Below are positions 43,751-53,745 of a stretch of 64,000 nt of DNA, piece after piece. Both the position numbers and the translations under genes were made by a program. Below the pieces are notes generated by a model. That model was not told the origin of the DNA. It saw only the letters and a list, made by a program, of their open reading frames with translations, and did not search any database. Each line of letters begins with the position of its first letter. Position 1 is the first letter of the stretch. Source of the DNA: Chryseobacterium sp. G0162 (GTDB lineage: Bacteria; Bacteroidota; Bacteroidia; Flavobacteriales; Weeksellaceae); the NCBI RefSeq assembly GCF_003815715.1, contig NZ_CP033922.1, positions 1,749,001-1,813,000 on the forward strand, written 5' to 3'.

Positions 43751-44437
43751 TTAACGAACTGTATTTTCAGGCTCCAAAAGCTTTTCATTATTATTTCTAA
43801 TAAGCTTAAACGTGAAATACATAAAATTGAGCATAATTCCCATTAAAAGGGTTACGCCCCAGGTTTTTGTATATTCGAGTGGATAGATCAACCGTACAAC
43901 AATATCATTAAATAATCCAAAAGGATTGTTCAGAACATCCCAACTGTTCCATCTCAGAAATCTTCCCAGATATACTCCAAAACTGCTTATAAAAAGAAAG
44001 AGGACAACAATACCATTGATAATTCTTTGCTTACTATAGCCCGATAAGAGTTTTTCAATATCATTAAGACTTAAAAAACCACAGATCAGCCCTGTCCAGG
44101 CATAAGAAAGTATTACGATCAGATCATACCAGATCGGAATCGTATTTCTTGCTTTCAAATGAAACAAATCAGTTAGTATATAGGGTGAATTGGGAAAAAA
44201 TAGAATCCAGACTATAATAATTACGGCAATGGATATTTTACTTTTAATATTAAATGTCAATAAAAAAGTACTCAGAAACAAAGGGATCCATGCCAGGAAC
44301 AGGTTCCAGTTCAGAAAGAAAAACACTTTCGTCTCACTAATATAATACCTGAAGAGAGAAAGACTGAAACAGAACAAGGTCATAAGTACCAACAATGCAT
44401 TCATTTTAAATCTCGGAGATCTTATAAACTTTTTCAT
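43751..44437 (-). CDS. DUF1361 membrane protein
   Basis: A 228-aa protein with about six membrane helices. The NWNLFLAWIPL and FPNSPYILTDLFHL segments are the DUF1361 hallmark. Function not established. It follows the DUF4173-like gene by 12 nt and is the last gene of a run of membrane-protein genes. Confidence 0.82.
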   Translation of the reverse strand: MKKFIRSPRFKMNALLVLMTLFCFSLSLFRYYISETKVFFFLNWNLFLAWIPLFLSTFLLTFNIKSKISIAVIIIVWILFFPNSPYILTDLFHLKARNTIPIWYDLIVILSYAWTGLICGFLSLNDIEKLLSGYSKQRIINGIVVLFLFISSFGVYLGRFLRWNSWDVLNNPFGLFNDIVVRLIYPLEYTKTWGVTLLMGIMLNFMYFTFKLIRNNNEKLLEPENTVR

Positions 44438-44449
44438 CGTGTGTGTTTA

Positions 44450-45820
44450 TTATTTAGTAGTTTCATAATAAATGATTTTAGAAAGAAATGATTTCGATTT
44501 TTCTATTTTAATTTTGTTCTGAAGATCTTTTTTAAGCTTTAGATTATTTTTTTCATCTGCATATTTCATCAGGCTTTCTTCATTAAAATTAACCGATGCG
44601 GAATGGTAATTTAAATCAAAGTTTTTACGGGTAATATTCTGAGAAGTAATAAAACCACCCCAATTGATGTAGCTGCAAATCAAAATGGTTCCATAAAGAT
44701 ACCAAGCCATGGTATTGAACAGGAATGCGTTTCTTTTTTGTCTTTGGATTTTAATAAAGGTTAAAGAAAGTCCGATCAGAGATAAAAGAAGGAAAGCAAA
44801 AACACCTAGTCTTTTATAAGTAAAGGCATAGTTGACAATATATTCGTAGTTTTTGACAGCAGCAGAGAGGATAAGTATTGCATTTAAAACAATCCAGACT
44901 TTTGCTAAAATTTTCAGCATTTTTGCTTTAGGGTCAAAATTGAAACCAGATTTAAAGTAAAACATAATTACCAGAATAGCCATCACAATAGACATAATCA
45001 CTGCATTGACACGCTCATGGGTTTCTTCCGAAAGCTGAACCGGTGTTTTTGAAACTTCATAAAACTGTTCATAATTATAGGTAATAATAAAGAATACCAA
45101 CAAAATATTCAGACAAAAGAAGGATATTACGCCACTCGTTCTTTCTGCGGCCAGATCAAGAAACGAATAGGTTGATTTAGGAATCTGATCACTTTTCTGA
45201 AAATCATTATCCAAAAAATGATGGTTTTTATAGATCAGTTTTTCAACTGCAAAATTCCAGAAGTTAAAAGCAATAAAAAAGCCTAAAACGGAAAGACAGA
45301 AAACCTGCCAAAGATTGAGATCCAGTTCATAATCTGTAAAAAGCGCTGCAAAATGATCACTTCCTGCGGCATAAATTCCAAAGAAAATGGAAATAAAAAC
45401 TAACGGAATGAGTACAAAGGCCATCATTTTCTGCCACATTCCCGGAACATTTCTTTGAGGCAGCCATTTATCAAGCATAAAGATTCTACAAATTGAGGTA
45501 CAGCAGTTGGTAATAAAAACAGGAATCAGAAAAAGGATCTTCACCTTCCTGTTTCTTGATTTGTAAGCCAGCAAAAGAAGCGAACTTGCAACAGCCAGAA
45601 ATGACGCAAAGTCTCCATACCACGCAAATGCAATCCCCGAAAGTACACTTGCCACGGTAAGGATATAAAATATCCTGGTTTTGTTTTTTTCCGGTGTTTT
45701 AAAGAAGTTCAGAATTGCATATAGAATTCCGAGGATTCCAAAATTCAGCCCCATATCCTGATCGTAAAATAGAACGACAAACAGGGCTGTTGTTAAAAAT
45801 ATATAATGATGTGTTTTCAT
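44450..45820 (-). CDS. DUF4173/DUF4153-like membrane protein
   Basis: A 456-aa polytopic protein with about eleven hydrophobic segments and a polar C-terminal tail of about 70 residues. The overall pattern, including a loop with ETHERVNAVI near residue 270, matches the DUF4153/DUF4173 group. No function is known. It is probably co-transcribed with the DUF1361 gene. Confidence 0.7.
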   Translation of the reverse strand: MKTHHYIFLTTALFVVLFYDQDMGLNFGILGILYAILNFFKTPEKNKTRIFYILTVASVLSGIAFAWYGDFASFLAVASSLLLLAYKSRNRKVKILFLIPVFITNCCTSICRIFMLDKWLPQRNVPGMWQKMMAFVLIPLVFISIFFGIYAAGSDHFAALFTDYELDLNLWQVFCLSVLGFFIAFNFWNFAVEKLIYKNHHFLDNDFQKSDQIPKSTYSFLDLAAERTSGVISFFCLNILLVFFIITYNYEQFYEVSKTPVQLSEETHERVNAVIMSIVMAILVIMFYFKSGFNFDPKAKMLKILAKVWIVLNAILILSAAVKNYEYIVNYAFTYKRLGVFAFLLLSLIGLSLTFIKIQRQKRNAFLFNTMAWYLYGTILICSYINWGGFITSQNITRKNFDLNYHSASVNFNEESLMKYADEKNNLKLKKDLQNKIKIEKSKSFLSKIIYYETTK

Positions 45821-45905
45821 GACATTAAGATTTAGAAGTTAGAATAAGAGATAAAAAGCTAAAAAAGAATAGATTAAAAAATCTGTACTAGAAATTCGAG
45901 TTGTG

Positions 45906-46199
45906 TTAACAAAAATTGATGACTATCAGAAAGTATATAAAAGCAATGGGAATATTAGCTATCAGGAGAAACATGGAGTTTCTGGATGTTATTTTCGCAG
46001 ATATTTCCGTTAAGTATTCAATAAGCTCTAATAGGAAAATTATTACATTTACAATGATGGCAGCAATCACATAAATAAACCCTAGCATCAAAAGAAAGTC
46101 CCATCTTGTTATCAGCAGAAGGATAAGCAGAAAGGTCCCTAAAAGGAAAGAAATAATAAATGTATATTTTCCGGTATAACTAAACTTTATATTTTCCAT
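45906..46199 (-). CDS. Small membrane protein
   Basis: A 97-aa protein from the ATG at 46199 (MENIKFS), 10 nt after the Coq4-like stop; a longer frame overlaps that gene and was not chosen. It has three hydrophobic helices. No family recognised. Confidence 0.55.
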   Translation of the reverse strand: MENIKFSYTGKYTFIISFLLGTFLLILLLITRWDFLLMLGFIYVIAAIIVNVIIFLLELIEYLTEISAKITSRNSMFLLIANIPIAFIYFLIVINFC

Positions 46200-46209
46200 A
46201 TCAATAACT

Positions 46210-46695
46210 TTAATGTAAAACAACGGCATCTTTCTGTTGGATAAAATCTTTCAGGTGCTCAAAATTCTGCCAAAGTAAACCCTCGAAATCCCATTTATGA
46301 AAAGCTTTCATTGTCTGTCCTTTCCTATAAGCTTTGACATATATTTTGATATATTCGGGAAGAATAAGCGTTCCCAGTACAATAGCCGCCAGCAAATGGG
46401 CATTGAGCTTTCCGTTTCCCAGTAAAAGGTATTGCATGGCAATTTCATCCTCGAAATTGGTTCCACAGCCAGTGATTAGATGATGGACATCATGGTTTTC
46501 CATTTTGGGAATCATTGAAAATCCATGTTTATGATAGAACTCTCCTAATTTCCGCCCTAACGAATCTTCCTGGAACTCCAGCAGCTGTCTTTCATTAAAC
46601 TGCCACTGCCTTTTTTTCTTTTTAAAGTATTTTCTGTAAAGTTTTTGAGTTTTATCGTATACAAAAAGCAGAAACTGAACGCGTATTTTTTTCAT
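46210..46695 (-). CDS. Coq4-family protein
   Basis: A 161-aa cytoplasmic or membrane-associated protein carrying a complete HDxxHx(11)E motif (His68, Asp69, His72, Glu84), the zinc-binding signature of Coq4. In mitochondria and proteobacteria Coq4 acts in ubiquinone synthesis. Flavobacteriia normally use menaquinone, so the role here is unclear. Neighbours are small membrane proteins and a winged-helix regulator, none of them quinone-synthesis genes. The N-terminus is very basic. Confidence 0.75.
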   Translation of the reverse strand: MKKIRVQFLLFVYDKTQKLYRKYFKKKKRQWQFNERQLLEFQEDSLGRKLGEFYHKHGFSMIPKMENHDVHHLITGCGTNFEDEIAMQYLLLGNGKLNAHLLAAIVLGTLILPEYIKIYVKAYRKGQTMKAFHKWDFEGLLWQNFEHLKDFIQQKDAVVLH

Positions 46696-46745
46696 AGTAT
46701 TATGTATTTTTAAAATAATATTCTAATCTATTCATAACAGAAACA

Positions 46746-47051
46746 TTACCAGTGTCCATCAGAAAAGAGATAAAGGCCAATTACAGTATACAGCACGGCA
46801 ATTGGAATATTGATGGAAAGGATACCTATTGATTTTACAAAAATTTTTAATCTGGATCTGTTGACAAGTCCACAGGTCAAAAAAATTAATACAAATAATA
46901 AATTGAGTGGGGCAGCAAAAAGAAGCAATAGGTAGCCAGCGACTGCAAATGATTCATTCTTAAACAATCCTCCTAAAAGGCAAATGCTTCCGATGGTGAG
47001 GCATATTCCAAATATTGATTTACTTAGATTGATAATTTCCCGGTCTTTCAT
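46746..47051 (-). CDS. Small membrane protein
   Basis: A 101-aa protein with three predicted membrane helices and a basic loop (NRSRLKIFVKS) between helices two and three. Similar in size and layout to the small membrane protein at 45906-46199, possibly a divergent paralogue. No function assigned. Confidence 0.55.
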   Translation of the reverse strand: MKDREIINLSKSIFGICLTIGSICLLGGLFKNESFAVAGYLLLLFAAPLNLLFVLIFLTCGLVNRSRLKIFVKSIGILSINIPIAVLYTVIGLYLFSDGHW

Positions 47052-47124
47052 AATATATAATAATTAGTTTATTTTAAAACAAAGAACTTTGAATTACAAA
47101 GTGAAAATTCAAAAAAATATAGAA

Positions 47125-47415
47125 CTATCGTCCTAATAATTTTTCCAGGGCATCCAAATGATCGGTAAAAGCCTGTCTTCCGTTTTGTGTGACTCGATAA
47201 GAGGTCTTAGGCTTCTTCCCTACAAATTCTTTTTTTACTTCAATATACCCCACTTTTTCCAAGGCGTTACTATGACTGGCAAGATTTCCGTCTGTAATCT
47301 CTAACAATCCTTTCATTTCAGAGAAATCAACCCAGTCGTTGACCATAAGAACAGACATAATGCCCAGTCTTACACGACTTTCAAATTCTTTATTGAGTTG
47401 ACTGATTTTGATCAT
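47125..47415 (-). CDS. Winged-helix transcriptional regulator
   Basis: A 96-aa DNA-binding protein starting at the ATG at 47415 (MIKISQLNKEF); an upstream extension to 47478 overlaps the promoter region and lacks protein-like sequence. A winged helix reads through RVRLGIMSVLMVNDWVDF, with recognition helix DGNLASHSNALEKVGYI and wing KKPKTSYRVTQNGR. This is the short MarR/ArsR-like type seen paired with a membrane protein in Bacteroidota. It lies 72 nt after the membrane protein gene and may control this operon. Confidence 0.82.
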   Translation of the reverse strand: MIKISQLNKEFESRVRLGIMSVLMVNDWVDFSEMKGLLEITDGNLASHSNALEKVGYIEVKKEFVGKKPKTSYRVTQNGRQAFTDHLDALEKLLGR

Positions 47416-47487
47416 AATAGATAATAGGTTGCAGATATAGGTCAATGCTTGTAAAGAATAGCACCTAAGAATCTGCAAAGTTAATTT

Positions 47488-48105
47488 TTATTTATATTTT
47501 TTATGCATAATAAGTCCATAAACAATATGCAGAACACCGAAGCCAATAGCCCAAAAAAACAATCCCCATCCTAGAAAAAACAGAGAGAAGAGCCCAAGAG
47601 TTACTTCACAATACCCCAGGTATTTTACATCTGGTAAAGTATACCTTTCTGCACTTATCAGACCCAGCCCATAGAAGATCAAAGTTGTAGGAGCTACCCA
47701 TACTACTAAATGATGCCAAATAAGGGCTGCACAAAAGATTCCACCCGCTGCTAACGGGACTGCAAAGGTAGTTAAAAGTCGCTTGGTAGTAGCATCCCAA
47801 ATCTTTAATCCTTTCTTTTTACTTTTATTGGCTGTAAAAATATATCCACTAAAAACAGCAACCACCAAAACTATTAACCCAGTAATAATTAATTCCTGAA
47901 CCAATGCGGTTGTAAAATGAAGTCTACCTCCGTTAACGTACTCCATTTTTTCACTTTCCATGGCAAAATAAGCATATCCGGCACCTAAAAGTGCTGCTAC
48001 ACCCGCCACAACTCCTGAGAGTCCACTCAAAGAAATAAATCGGGAAGAGCGCTCCATCATAGAACGGATATGAGACAAATCTTCGTGATAGTTTTTTGAA
48101 TCCAT
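47488..48105 (-). CDS. Membrane protein paired with the winged-helix regulator
   Basis: A 205-aa protein with five or six membrane helices and a short polar N-terminus (MDSKNYHEDLSHIRSMMERS). The same pair, membrane protein followed by short winged-helix regulator, recurs in Flavobacteriia. Its function is unknown; a membrane sensor or a target of the regulator are both possible. Confidence 0.7.
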   Translation of the reverse strand: MDSKNYHEDLSHIRSMMERSSRFISLSGLSGVVAGVAALLGAGYAYFAMESEKMEYVNGGRLHFTTALVQELIITGLIVLVVAVFSGYIFTANKSKKKGLKIWDATTKRLLTTFAVPLAAGGIFCAALIWHHLVVWVAPTTLIFYGLGLISAERYTLPDVKYLGYCEVTLGLFSLFFLGWGLFFWAIGFGVLHIVYGLIMHKKYK

Positions 48106-48173
48106 AAAAAGAACTTTGAATTACAAAGTTATAATTTATTTTGAATTTGCAAAATATTTTTTTGAAAAATGAA

Positions 48174-48200
48174 GAATCCTGCCTCTTTTGGACAGGATTC
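48174..48200 (-). terminator. Terminator after susD
   Basis: GAATCCTG and CAGGATTC arms with an 11-base loop lie 30 nt beyond the susD stop. On the minus strand a T-rich tract (TTCATTTTTC) follows. Confidence 0.65.
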
Positions 48201-48229
48201 ATTGCATTAAAATATATTAAAAAGTGACT

Positions 48230-49747
48230 TTATAAAGGATTCTGTACAATAAGCGGGTTGGCATTAATCTCTTTAAGTGGAATTAAAAACTCCCATCGTT
48301 TATCAGTATTAGGGGCAGTAAATAAATTATTTACCACAGTGGAAGAATGATTAGCACCCGTTCTGTCAAGGTTCATATTCAGTCTTTTCAGATCCAGAAA
48401 TCTAAAGCCTTCACCCCATAATTCTATTCTTCTGCTATTAAGAATTTCATCAATATAAGCTGCTCCTGTCTTTACAGTTCCCTTATAGCTTTCATCTCTA
48501 TTTTTCTGTAATTGCAAAAACACAGCTTTTGATGCAGATTCCTGATTCATTTTAGCTAATGCTTCAGCTTCTATAAGATACATTTCTGCAGCTCTCATCA
48601 ATGGAAGATCCACTCTACTATCAGAAGTACTTACTGATAAAAACTTTTGGCTTGTATAGGGAAATTTTGCGTAAGTGGCTGGAAGTGCTAAATCCAAATG
48701 TTTTCCGGTAGAATCTACAACTTTCTTTCTAACATCAGTTTTAGGAAACATTGCATAAAGCTTTGTATTCATAGCCTTAGGAGCCTGACGGATATTAGTA
48801 GAATTATAGTTTCTTGACATATAAGCACCAAAGTTAGAGAAAGAATCTCCCTGATCTGCAGCAATAGCTGATCCCCACATCCATTCTTGGTTTCCTAAGT
48901 TATTGAATCCTGAAAGATAAGCTGAATTATCCATCAACTTAAATTCAGATCTCGCTGAATTGGCAGAAGCTGCAGCTAAAGAATAATTCCCCTGAGTTAA
49001 AGCAACTCTAGCAATGAGCCCCTGTACGATCTGCTTATCAAAGTGAGATTTACTGATTCTTTTGGTATTTGCAAGTTTTACTAATGCTTCATTTAAATCC
49101 AAATTAATCTGCTTATACACCTCTTCAACAGTACTTCTTGCAAGTGAACTTTCATCTGCAATTAGTCTTATAGGAACACCTAATTGACTGTTGTTGGTAT
49201 TGGGTACATATCGTTTACCATAAATCTGAACTAACATATAATAACAAAATGCTCTGAAAGCATGTGCTTCTCCTATTGCTGTTTTAATAGTATTTGCTTC
49301 TTCATTTGACCCTACAGGAACTCCTGGAGCTCTGGCAATAACCAAATTAGCATTTCTAATCAACGCATAATACAGTTGATATGGATAAAAAGCATAGTCA
49401 CTGTTGGCATTGGCCTGATCCTGCCATCGTACAGTGGAAATATACCAATTGTTTCCGGTAGAAGGAAAAACCAGATCTTCTCCCAAAGCATCCATGATAA
49501 TCATGATACCTCCCTGTCCATTCTGTCCCTGACTGTTATTATTGTTGGTCTGTCTTGAATAAAGATCTCTATGCATTCCGTTGATAATCGACATCACACC
49601 TGCAGCACTGGAAAAAGCAACCGATTCAGAAACTGCGGCTGTAGGTTCTGTATCAAGATAATCACTTTTACAAGATCCTAGAAACAACATTGCAGTAGCC
49701 GACAACAACACGGCCCATTTTTTATTTTTTTGTATTATATTTTTCAT
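48230..49747 (-). CDS. SusD/RagB-family outer-membrane nutrient-binding lipoprotein
   Basis: A 505-aa lipoprotein (lipobox LGSC near residues 23-26) forming the lid of a SusCD uptake complex. TPR-like helices and the SusD C-terminal region (LRAAEMYLIEAEALAK, then RRIELWGEGFRFLDLKR) are clear. It lies 6 nt after the SusC gene, so they are co-transcribed. No glycoside hydrolase, peptidase or regulator is adjacent, so the nutrient (glycan or peptide) cannot be inferred. Confidence 0.94.
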   Translation of the reverse strand: MKNIIQKNKKWAVLLSATAMLFLGSCKSDYLDTEPTAAVSESVAFSSAAGVMSIINGMHRDLYSRQTNNNNSQGQNGQGGIMIIMDALGEDLVFPSTGNNWYISTVRWQDQANANSDYAFYPYQLYYALIRNANLVIARAPGVPVGSNEEANTIKTAIGEAHAFRAFCYYMLVQIYGKRYVPNTNNSQLGVPIRLIADESSLARSTVEEVYKQINLDLNEALVKLANTKRISKSHFDKQIVQGLIARVALTQGNYSLAAASANSARSEFKLMDNSAYLSGFNNLGNQEWMWGSAIAADQGDSFSNFGAYMSRNYNSTNIRQAPKAMNTKLYAMFPKTDVRKKVVDSTGKHLDLALPATYAKFPYTSQKFLSVSTSDSRVDLPLMRAAEMYLIEAEALAKMNQESASKAVFLQLQKNRDESYKGTVKTGAAYIDEILNSRRIELWGEGFRFLDLKRLNMNLDRTGANHSSTVVNNLFTAPNTDKRWEFLIPLKEINANPLIVQNPL

Positions 49748-49753
49748 AATTTC

Positions 49754-52705
49754 TTAAAATGAAACATTAAACCCGATTGTAATAATTCTGGACGGTGTAT
49801 ATCTGTTAGAAGCCGTACCATTAAAACTTTGTCCAGGCTCCAAACCTTTTCTTGCTGTTTTACTCCAAAGGTTTTCTCCTGAAATCAAAATTCTAAATGA
49901 TGTCAGACCATATTGAGCAATATCTTTTGGATTAAAACTATAAGCTAATGAAGCCTGTCTTAGAGAAATAAAATCTGATTTTACTAACCACCTGCTTGAT
50001 GCAGCATTAGAACTAACGTATGTGGATGTATTTAAAGCAGGAATATCCGTAATCTGACCCGGGGTCGTCCATCTGCCCAAAATATCTGTACTTAATGCTC
50101 CTCCCTGAGAATAACTTGACATTAAAGAAGCATAATTTGAATCATATGTCATCCCTCCGAGCTGATAAGTGAACATTGCAGACAATGACCAGTTTTTATA
50201 GCTAACTGATGTACCAAAACTTCCAAAAAGATCAGGAATTGCTGTTCCTGAGTAATCATATTTTGCTTTATTCAGGTTGGTAGTAACCAAAGTTCCGTTC
50301 ACTGTTCTTATATCTGAAGCAGTTGTTCCGGCAAGCTCATCAGCAACCAAAAACAATGGAGAACCGTCTGCGGGATCTACCCCATACCATTGTCTCAACC
50401 AATAATCGTAAACAGAATGACCTACAGAAATTTTTTTGGTACCGTTGATAATCTCAGTGATTCCATCTGATAATTTTGTAATCTGATTTTTAAGGGTAGA
50501 AGCATTTACATTCAGACTCCATTGGAAATTTTCATTTTTGATAACATCTCCACTTAAGCTGATTTCAAGACCTCTATTATACATTGCTCCGACATTTTTA
50601 TAAATGTAACTGTTCGGCACCCCAGCAGAAACAGGTACAGGAACCTGAAAGATCAACCCATCGGTAATTCTGTTATAATATTCCACAGATCCTGAAATTC
50701 TGTTATTAAGAAATCCGAAATCAACTCCTATATCTGTTTGCTTGTTAGATTCCCATGTGATTTTAGGATCCGCCAAATACCCAAACAGTATTCCCGGTTC
50801 AGCTCCGTTATTATATCCTAAATCAAATGTGTTCTGGTACATATAATAACTGTTGGTATTATCATTACCTACTTCACCATATGATCCACGAAGTTTAAGC
50901 TCACTAACAGTTCCTGAGCTTAGAAGGAAATCCTCTCCTTTTACTCTCCAGCCTGCACCTAATGACCAGAATGAATGCCATCTTACATCTTCTTTAAATC
51001 TTGACGATCCGTCCCAACGTATAGACCCGGATAGAAGATATTTGGAAGCAAAATCATAATTGATTCTTGAAAACGCACTCTCTTTACGATAATTATCAGT
51101 CCATGACGGAAGTGACCTAATTGTCACAAAATTGATAAGCTCATCATTATCATCCACTACTTGTCCCTGCTTGTACCCATAAAGGTATTCATACTGGTAT
51201 TTGTAGTTTTCATGTCCCAAAAGGAATTCCATATTGTGTTTACCGAATTTTCTTTTGTAGTTCAAGAGTTGATTAAAAGTAAGTGTCTGCTCAAGAATTG
51301 AGGTCTTCTCTGCAGAACCAGCAGGGGCTGCATCCCCGATTATTTTATTTCCGTAAGTACTTCTTCTGTTATTTCTAATATCATATCCAACGTTCGTTGA
51401 AATTGTTAAATACTGATCTATTTTAGCTTCGGCATAAGCTCTTGAAATAATATAGTAGTTTTTTGAAATATCTTTATTTAAAAGGGTTTCCTGGATAACA
51501 TTTCTTCCTGCTGCTGCATCAGCACCTCTTGCATTTCCTGCATCAAACATCAGATTACCGGAAATATCGTACAGATTAGCAAAAGTAGATGGATCGTGAG
51601 CATACGGACTGTAAATAGGTCCCATAAATCTTGTCCATCTGTAAGGGTTGATATAAGCCGCATTATTATTAGCTCCATCTACTGAGTTATTTCCATAAGT
51701 AGAGACTGCATTAAGACTTGTCCCCACTTTAAGCCAGCTTTTGATTTGAGAATCTGCTTTCAGTTTTGCCGTAAAACGTTCAAAATCAGATTTAATAATA
51801 TACCCTAACTCATTAGTATAACTTACAGATGCAAAGTAGGTTGTCTTATTTGTTCCTCCACTGTAATTAAGTTCATAATTCTGCCTGAAACCGGTTTTCA
51901 TAAGTGGTTGCTGCCAATCCAAATCTGTATACTTCAACTGAGCTTCGGGATTCAAAATACCATTTACAACCAGCAGATTATCTGGAACATTATATATATT
52001 AGTCTTTAACACCCCAGAAATAAGATTTGATGAAGCATATGCATTTGCTGCAGCAACAGTAGTTCCAGGAACCGATGTAAGTCTACCGTTTCTCAAAGCT
52101 TCCCAGATCAAAGGATAGTATTGAGCAGCATTTACACGGTCATATTCGGGAATTGAACGTCCTACATACCCAGTACTCATACTAAAGTTTAAAACATCAG
52201 TACCTTTTCTTCCCGATTTTGTAGTAATAAGGATTACTCCATTAGCTGCTGCTGAGCCATAAAGGGAGGTTGATGCTGCATCTTTTAAGATGTTAAAAGA
52301 TGCTATATCATTAGGGTTGAGCGCTGAAAGAGAACCTGTATAAATTACACCATCTACAACATACAAGGGAGCAGAGGAGATATTATAGGACCCGATTCCT
52401 CTAATCTGTACACTTGGAGCACTTCCTGGTTGGCCGGTTCCCGTACTCACGTTAACTCCGGGACTAGCCCCGTCAATAGCTTGTCCTATATTGGTAATAG
52501 GACGATCAGCAAACTGCTTTGCTTTAATTTCTGTATTGGAGCCTACTAAAGTTTCCTTTTTTTGACTACCGTACGCTACAACAACAACCTCATCAATCTT
52601 TGTTTCCTGAGTTGTGGTGTCGCGTTTTGCCTTTTGGGCTTCTACGAAATGCCCTCCTGCAAAAAAGAGGACAGCCGTAGTCATTAATGACAATCGCATT
52701 TTCAT
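49754..52705 (-). CDS. SusC/RagA-family TonB-dependent transporter
   Basis: A 983-aa outer-membrane barrel. After a signal peptide (residues 1-23) the TonB-box-like segment KIDEVVVVAYG starts directly, without the CarboxypepD_reg-like domain that precedes the plug in many SusC proteins. The plug has the SusC signature DAASTSLYGSAAANGVILITTKSG near residues 140-163. The barrel ends with an aromatic residue (ITIGFNVSF). It pairs with SusD for energy-dependent uptake of an unknown oligomer. Confidence 0.94.
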   Translation of the reverse strand: MKMRLSLMTTAVLFFAGGHFVEAQKAKRDTTTQETKIDEVVVVAYGSQKKETLVGSNTEIKAKQFADRPITNIGQAIDGASPGVNVSTGTGQPGSAPSVQIRGIGSYNISSAPLYVVDGVIYTGSLSALNPNDIASFNILKDAASTSLYGSAAANGVILITTKSGRKGTDVLNFSMSTGYVGRSIPEYDRVNAAQYYPLIWEALRNGRLTSVPGTTVAAANAYASSNLISGVLKTNIYNVPDNLLVVNGILNPEAQLKYTDLDWQQPLMKTGFRQNYELNYSGGTNKTTYFASVSYTNELGYIIKSDFERFTAKLKADSQIKSWLKVGTSLNAVSTYGNNSVDGANNNAAYINPYRWTRFMGPIYSPYAHDPSTFANLYDISGNLMFDAGNARGADAAAGRNVIQETLLNKDISKNYYIISRAYAEAKIDQYLTISTNVGYDIRNNRRSTYGNKIIGDAAPAGSAEKTSILEQTLTFNQLLNYKRKFGKHNMEFLLGHENYKYQYEYLYGYKQGQVVDDNDELINFVTIRSLPSWTDNYRKESAFSRINYDFASKYLLSGSIRWDGSSRFKEDVRWHSFWSLGAGWRVKGEDFLLSSGTVSELKLRGSYGEVGNDNTNSYYMYQNTFDLGYNNGAEPGILFGYLADPKITWESNKQTDIGVDFGFLNNRISGSVEYYNRITDGLIFQVPVPVSAGVPNSYIYKNVGAMYNRGLEISLSGDVIKNENFQWSLNVNASTLKNQITKLSDGITEIINGTKKISVGHSVYDYWLRQWYGVDPADGSPLFLVADELAGTTASDIRTVNGTLVTTNLNKAKYDYSGTAIPDLFGSFGTSVSYKNWSLSAMFTYQLGGMTYDSNYASLMSSYSQGGALSTDILGRWTTPGQITDIPALNTSTYVSSNAASSRWLVKSDFISLRQASLAYSFNPKDIAQYGLTSFRILISGENLWSKTARKGLEPGQSFNGTASNRYTPSRIITIGFNVSF

Positions 52706-52732
52706 ATTTAACTAAATTTAACAGTGTGGAAG

Positions 52733-52740
52733 CAAATATA
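52733..52740 (-). promoter_or_regulatory. -7 box TATATTTG upstream of susC
   Basis: On the minus strand TATATTTG matches TAnnTTTG exactly, 27 nt before the susC start. A TTTTG lies 13 nt upstream, closer than usual. The rest of the 275-bp gap to the next gene is AT-rich and contains only the terminator at 52920-52948. Confidence 0.45.
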
Positions 52741-52919
52741 TATTAATAAATCACAAAATATAATAAAAAAGGTTAAATTAACTAAATATAATTAATGAAT
52801 GAAAATTATAAATAAATAATTAATTAATTATTTATAATTTTAATAATAGTTCAATAAACGAAGAACTTAAAAAACATTCGAAAATACGAAAAACATCAAA
52901 ATAAAATGATTTCACAACC

Positions 52920-52948
52920 AAAAAAGCCGTTGAAACAATCAACGGCTA
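52920..52948 (-). terminator. Terminator of the enoyl-CoA hydratase gene
   Basis: AGCCGTTGA and TCAACGGCT (9-bp stem, 5-base loop) are followed on the minus strand by six T, 32 nt past the hydratase stop. Confidence 0.85.
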
Positions 52949-52980
52949 AGTATTTTTAAATAAAAATAGCTTTTTATTAC

Positions 52981-53745
52981 TTATTTCACTTTTAATCGAG
53001 TTTTAATAGCTTCAATATTCTTCTTAGCAGAATCTTCTAAAATAAGGCTTGCACTCATATGAATTCTTGCTGGCATCAGTTCATTAAAATGATCTGTTCC
53101 TTCCCAGGAAACTTTTTTGATTAATGCTAAAGCATCACTACTCCTTGATGCTAATGTCTGTAAAAATTTTTCCAGTTTTTCATCCATTTCCTGAATATTT
53201 TTTGAAACAGAATGATATACATTATGTTGTTCTGCCCATTCTGCTGACCTGAAATCAGCATCAATAGCCATTGCTGAGAATTGTGATTTTCCGATTTTTC
53301 TTTCTACATAAGGACCAATTACGAAAGGCCCTATTCCTAAATTGATTTCCGTAAGTGCTAATGCAGAATCTTTTGTTGCAAAGCAATAATCAGCGCCACA
53401 GGCTATTCCTACTCCACCTCCTGTTGTTTTTCCCTGCACTCTTACAACAACAATCTTTCCACAGTTTCTCATTGCGTTCAGTACTTTAGCAAAACCTCCA
53501 AAGAACTTAGTGGAAGCGTCAAGCTCATCAATAGCCAGAAGTTCATCAAAGCTTGCTCCTGCACAGAATGCTTTTTCACCTTCGCTTTTTATAACAATAG
53601 CTTTTACCTCATCTTTAGCTCCTTCATTTAAAATAGTCTGAGCCAGTTTTTCTAAAATCGCTCCCGGAAGGGAATTACTTTTTGGGGTTCCGAAAGTAAT
53701 TTCGGCAATATTATTTTTGATTTCTGATGCAACGAATTCGTTCAT
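52981..53745 (-). CDS. Enoyl-CoA hydratase/isomerase family protein
   Basis: A 254-aa crotonase-fold enzyme. The oxyanion-hole motifs are visible: FCAGASFDEL near residues 59-68 and TTGGGVGIACGADYCFA near 107-123, with a Glu in LTEINLGIGP. It probably hydrates or isomerises an acyl-CoA in fatty-acid, leucine or phenylacetate breakdown. A PaaZ-like gene lies about 8 kb away on the same strand but not in the same operon. The exact substrate is uncertain. Confidence 0.88.
   Translation of the reverse strand: MNEFVASEIKNNIAEITFGTPKSNSLPGAILEKLAQTILNEGAKDEVKAIVIKSEGEKAFCAGASFDELLAIDELDASTKFFGGFAKVLNAMRNCGKIVVVRVQGKTTGGGVGIACGADYCFATKDSALALTEINLGIGPFVIGPYVERKIGKSQFSAMAIDADFRSAEWAEQHNVYHSVSKNIQEMDEKLEKFLQTLASRSSDALALIKKVSWEGTDHFNELMPARIHMSASLILEDSAKKNIEAIKTRLKVK

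Noticed and set aside
49754..52705. SusC as truncated because it lacks the carboxypeptidase-regulatory-like domain
   Set aside because: Signal peptide, TonB-box-like segment, plug and barrel are all present; this shorter form is normal for many flavobacterial SusC proteins.
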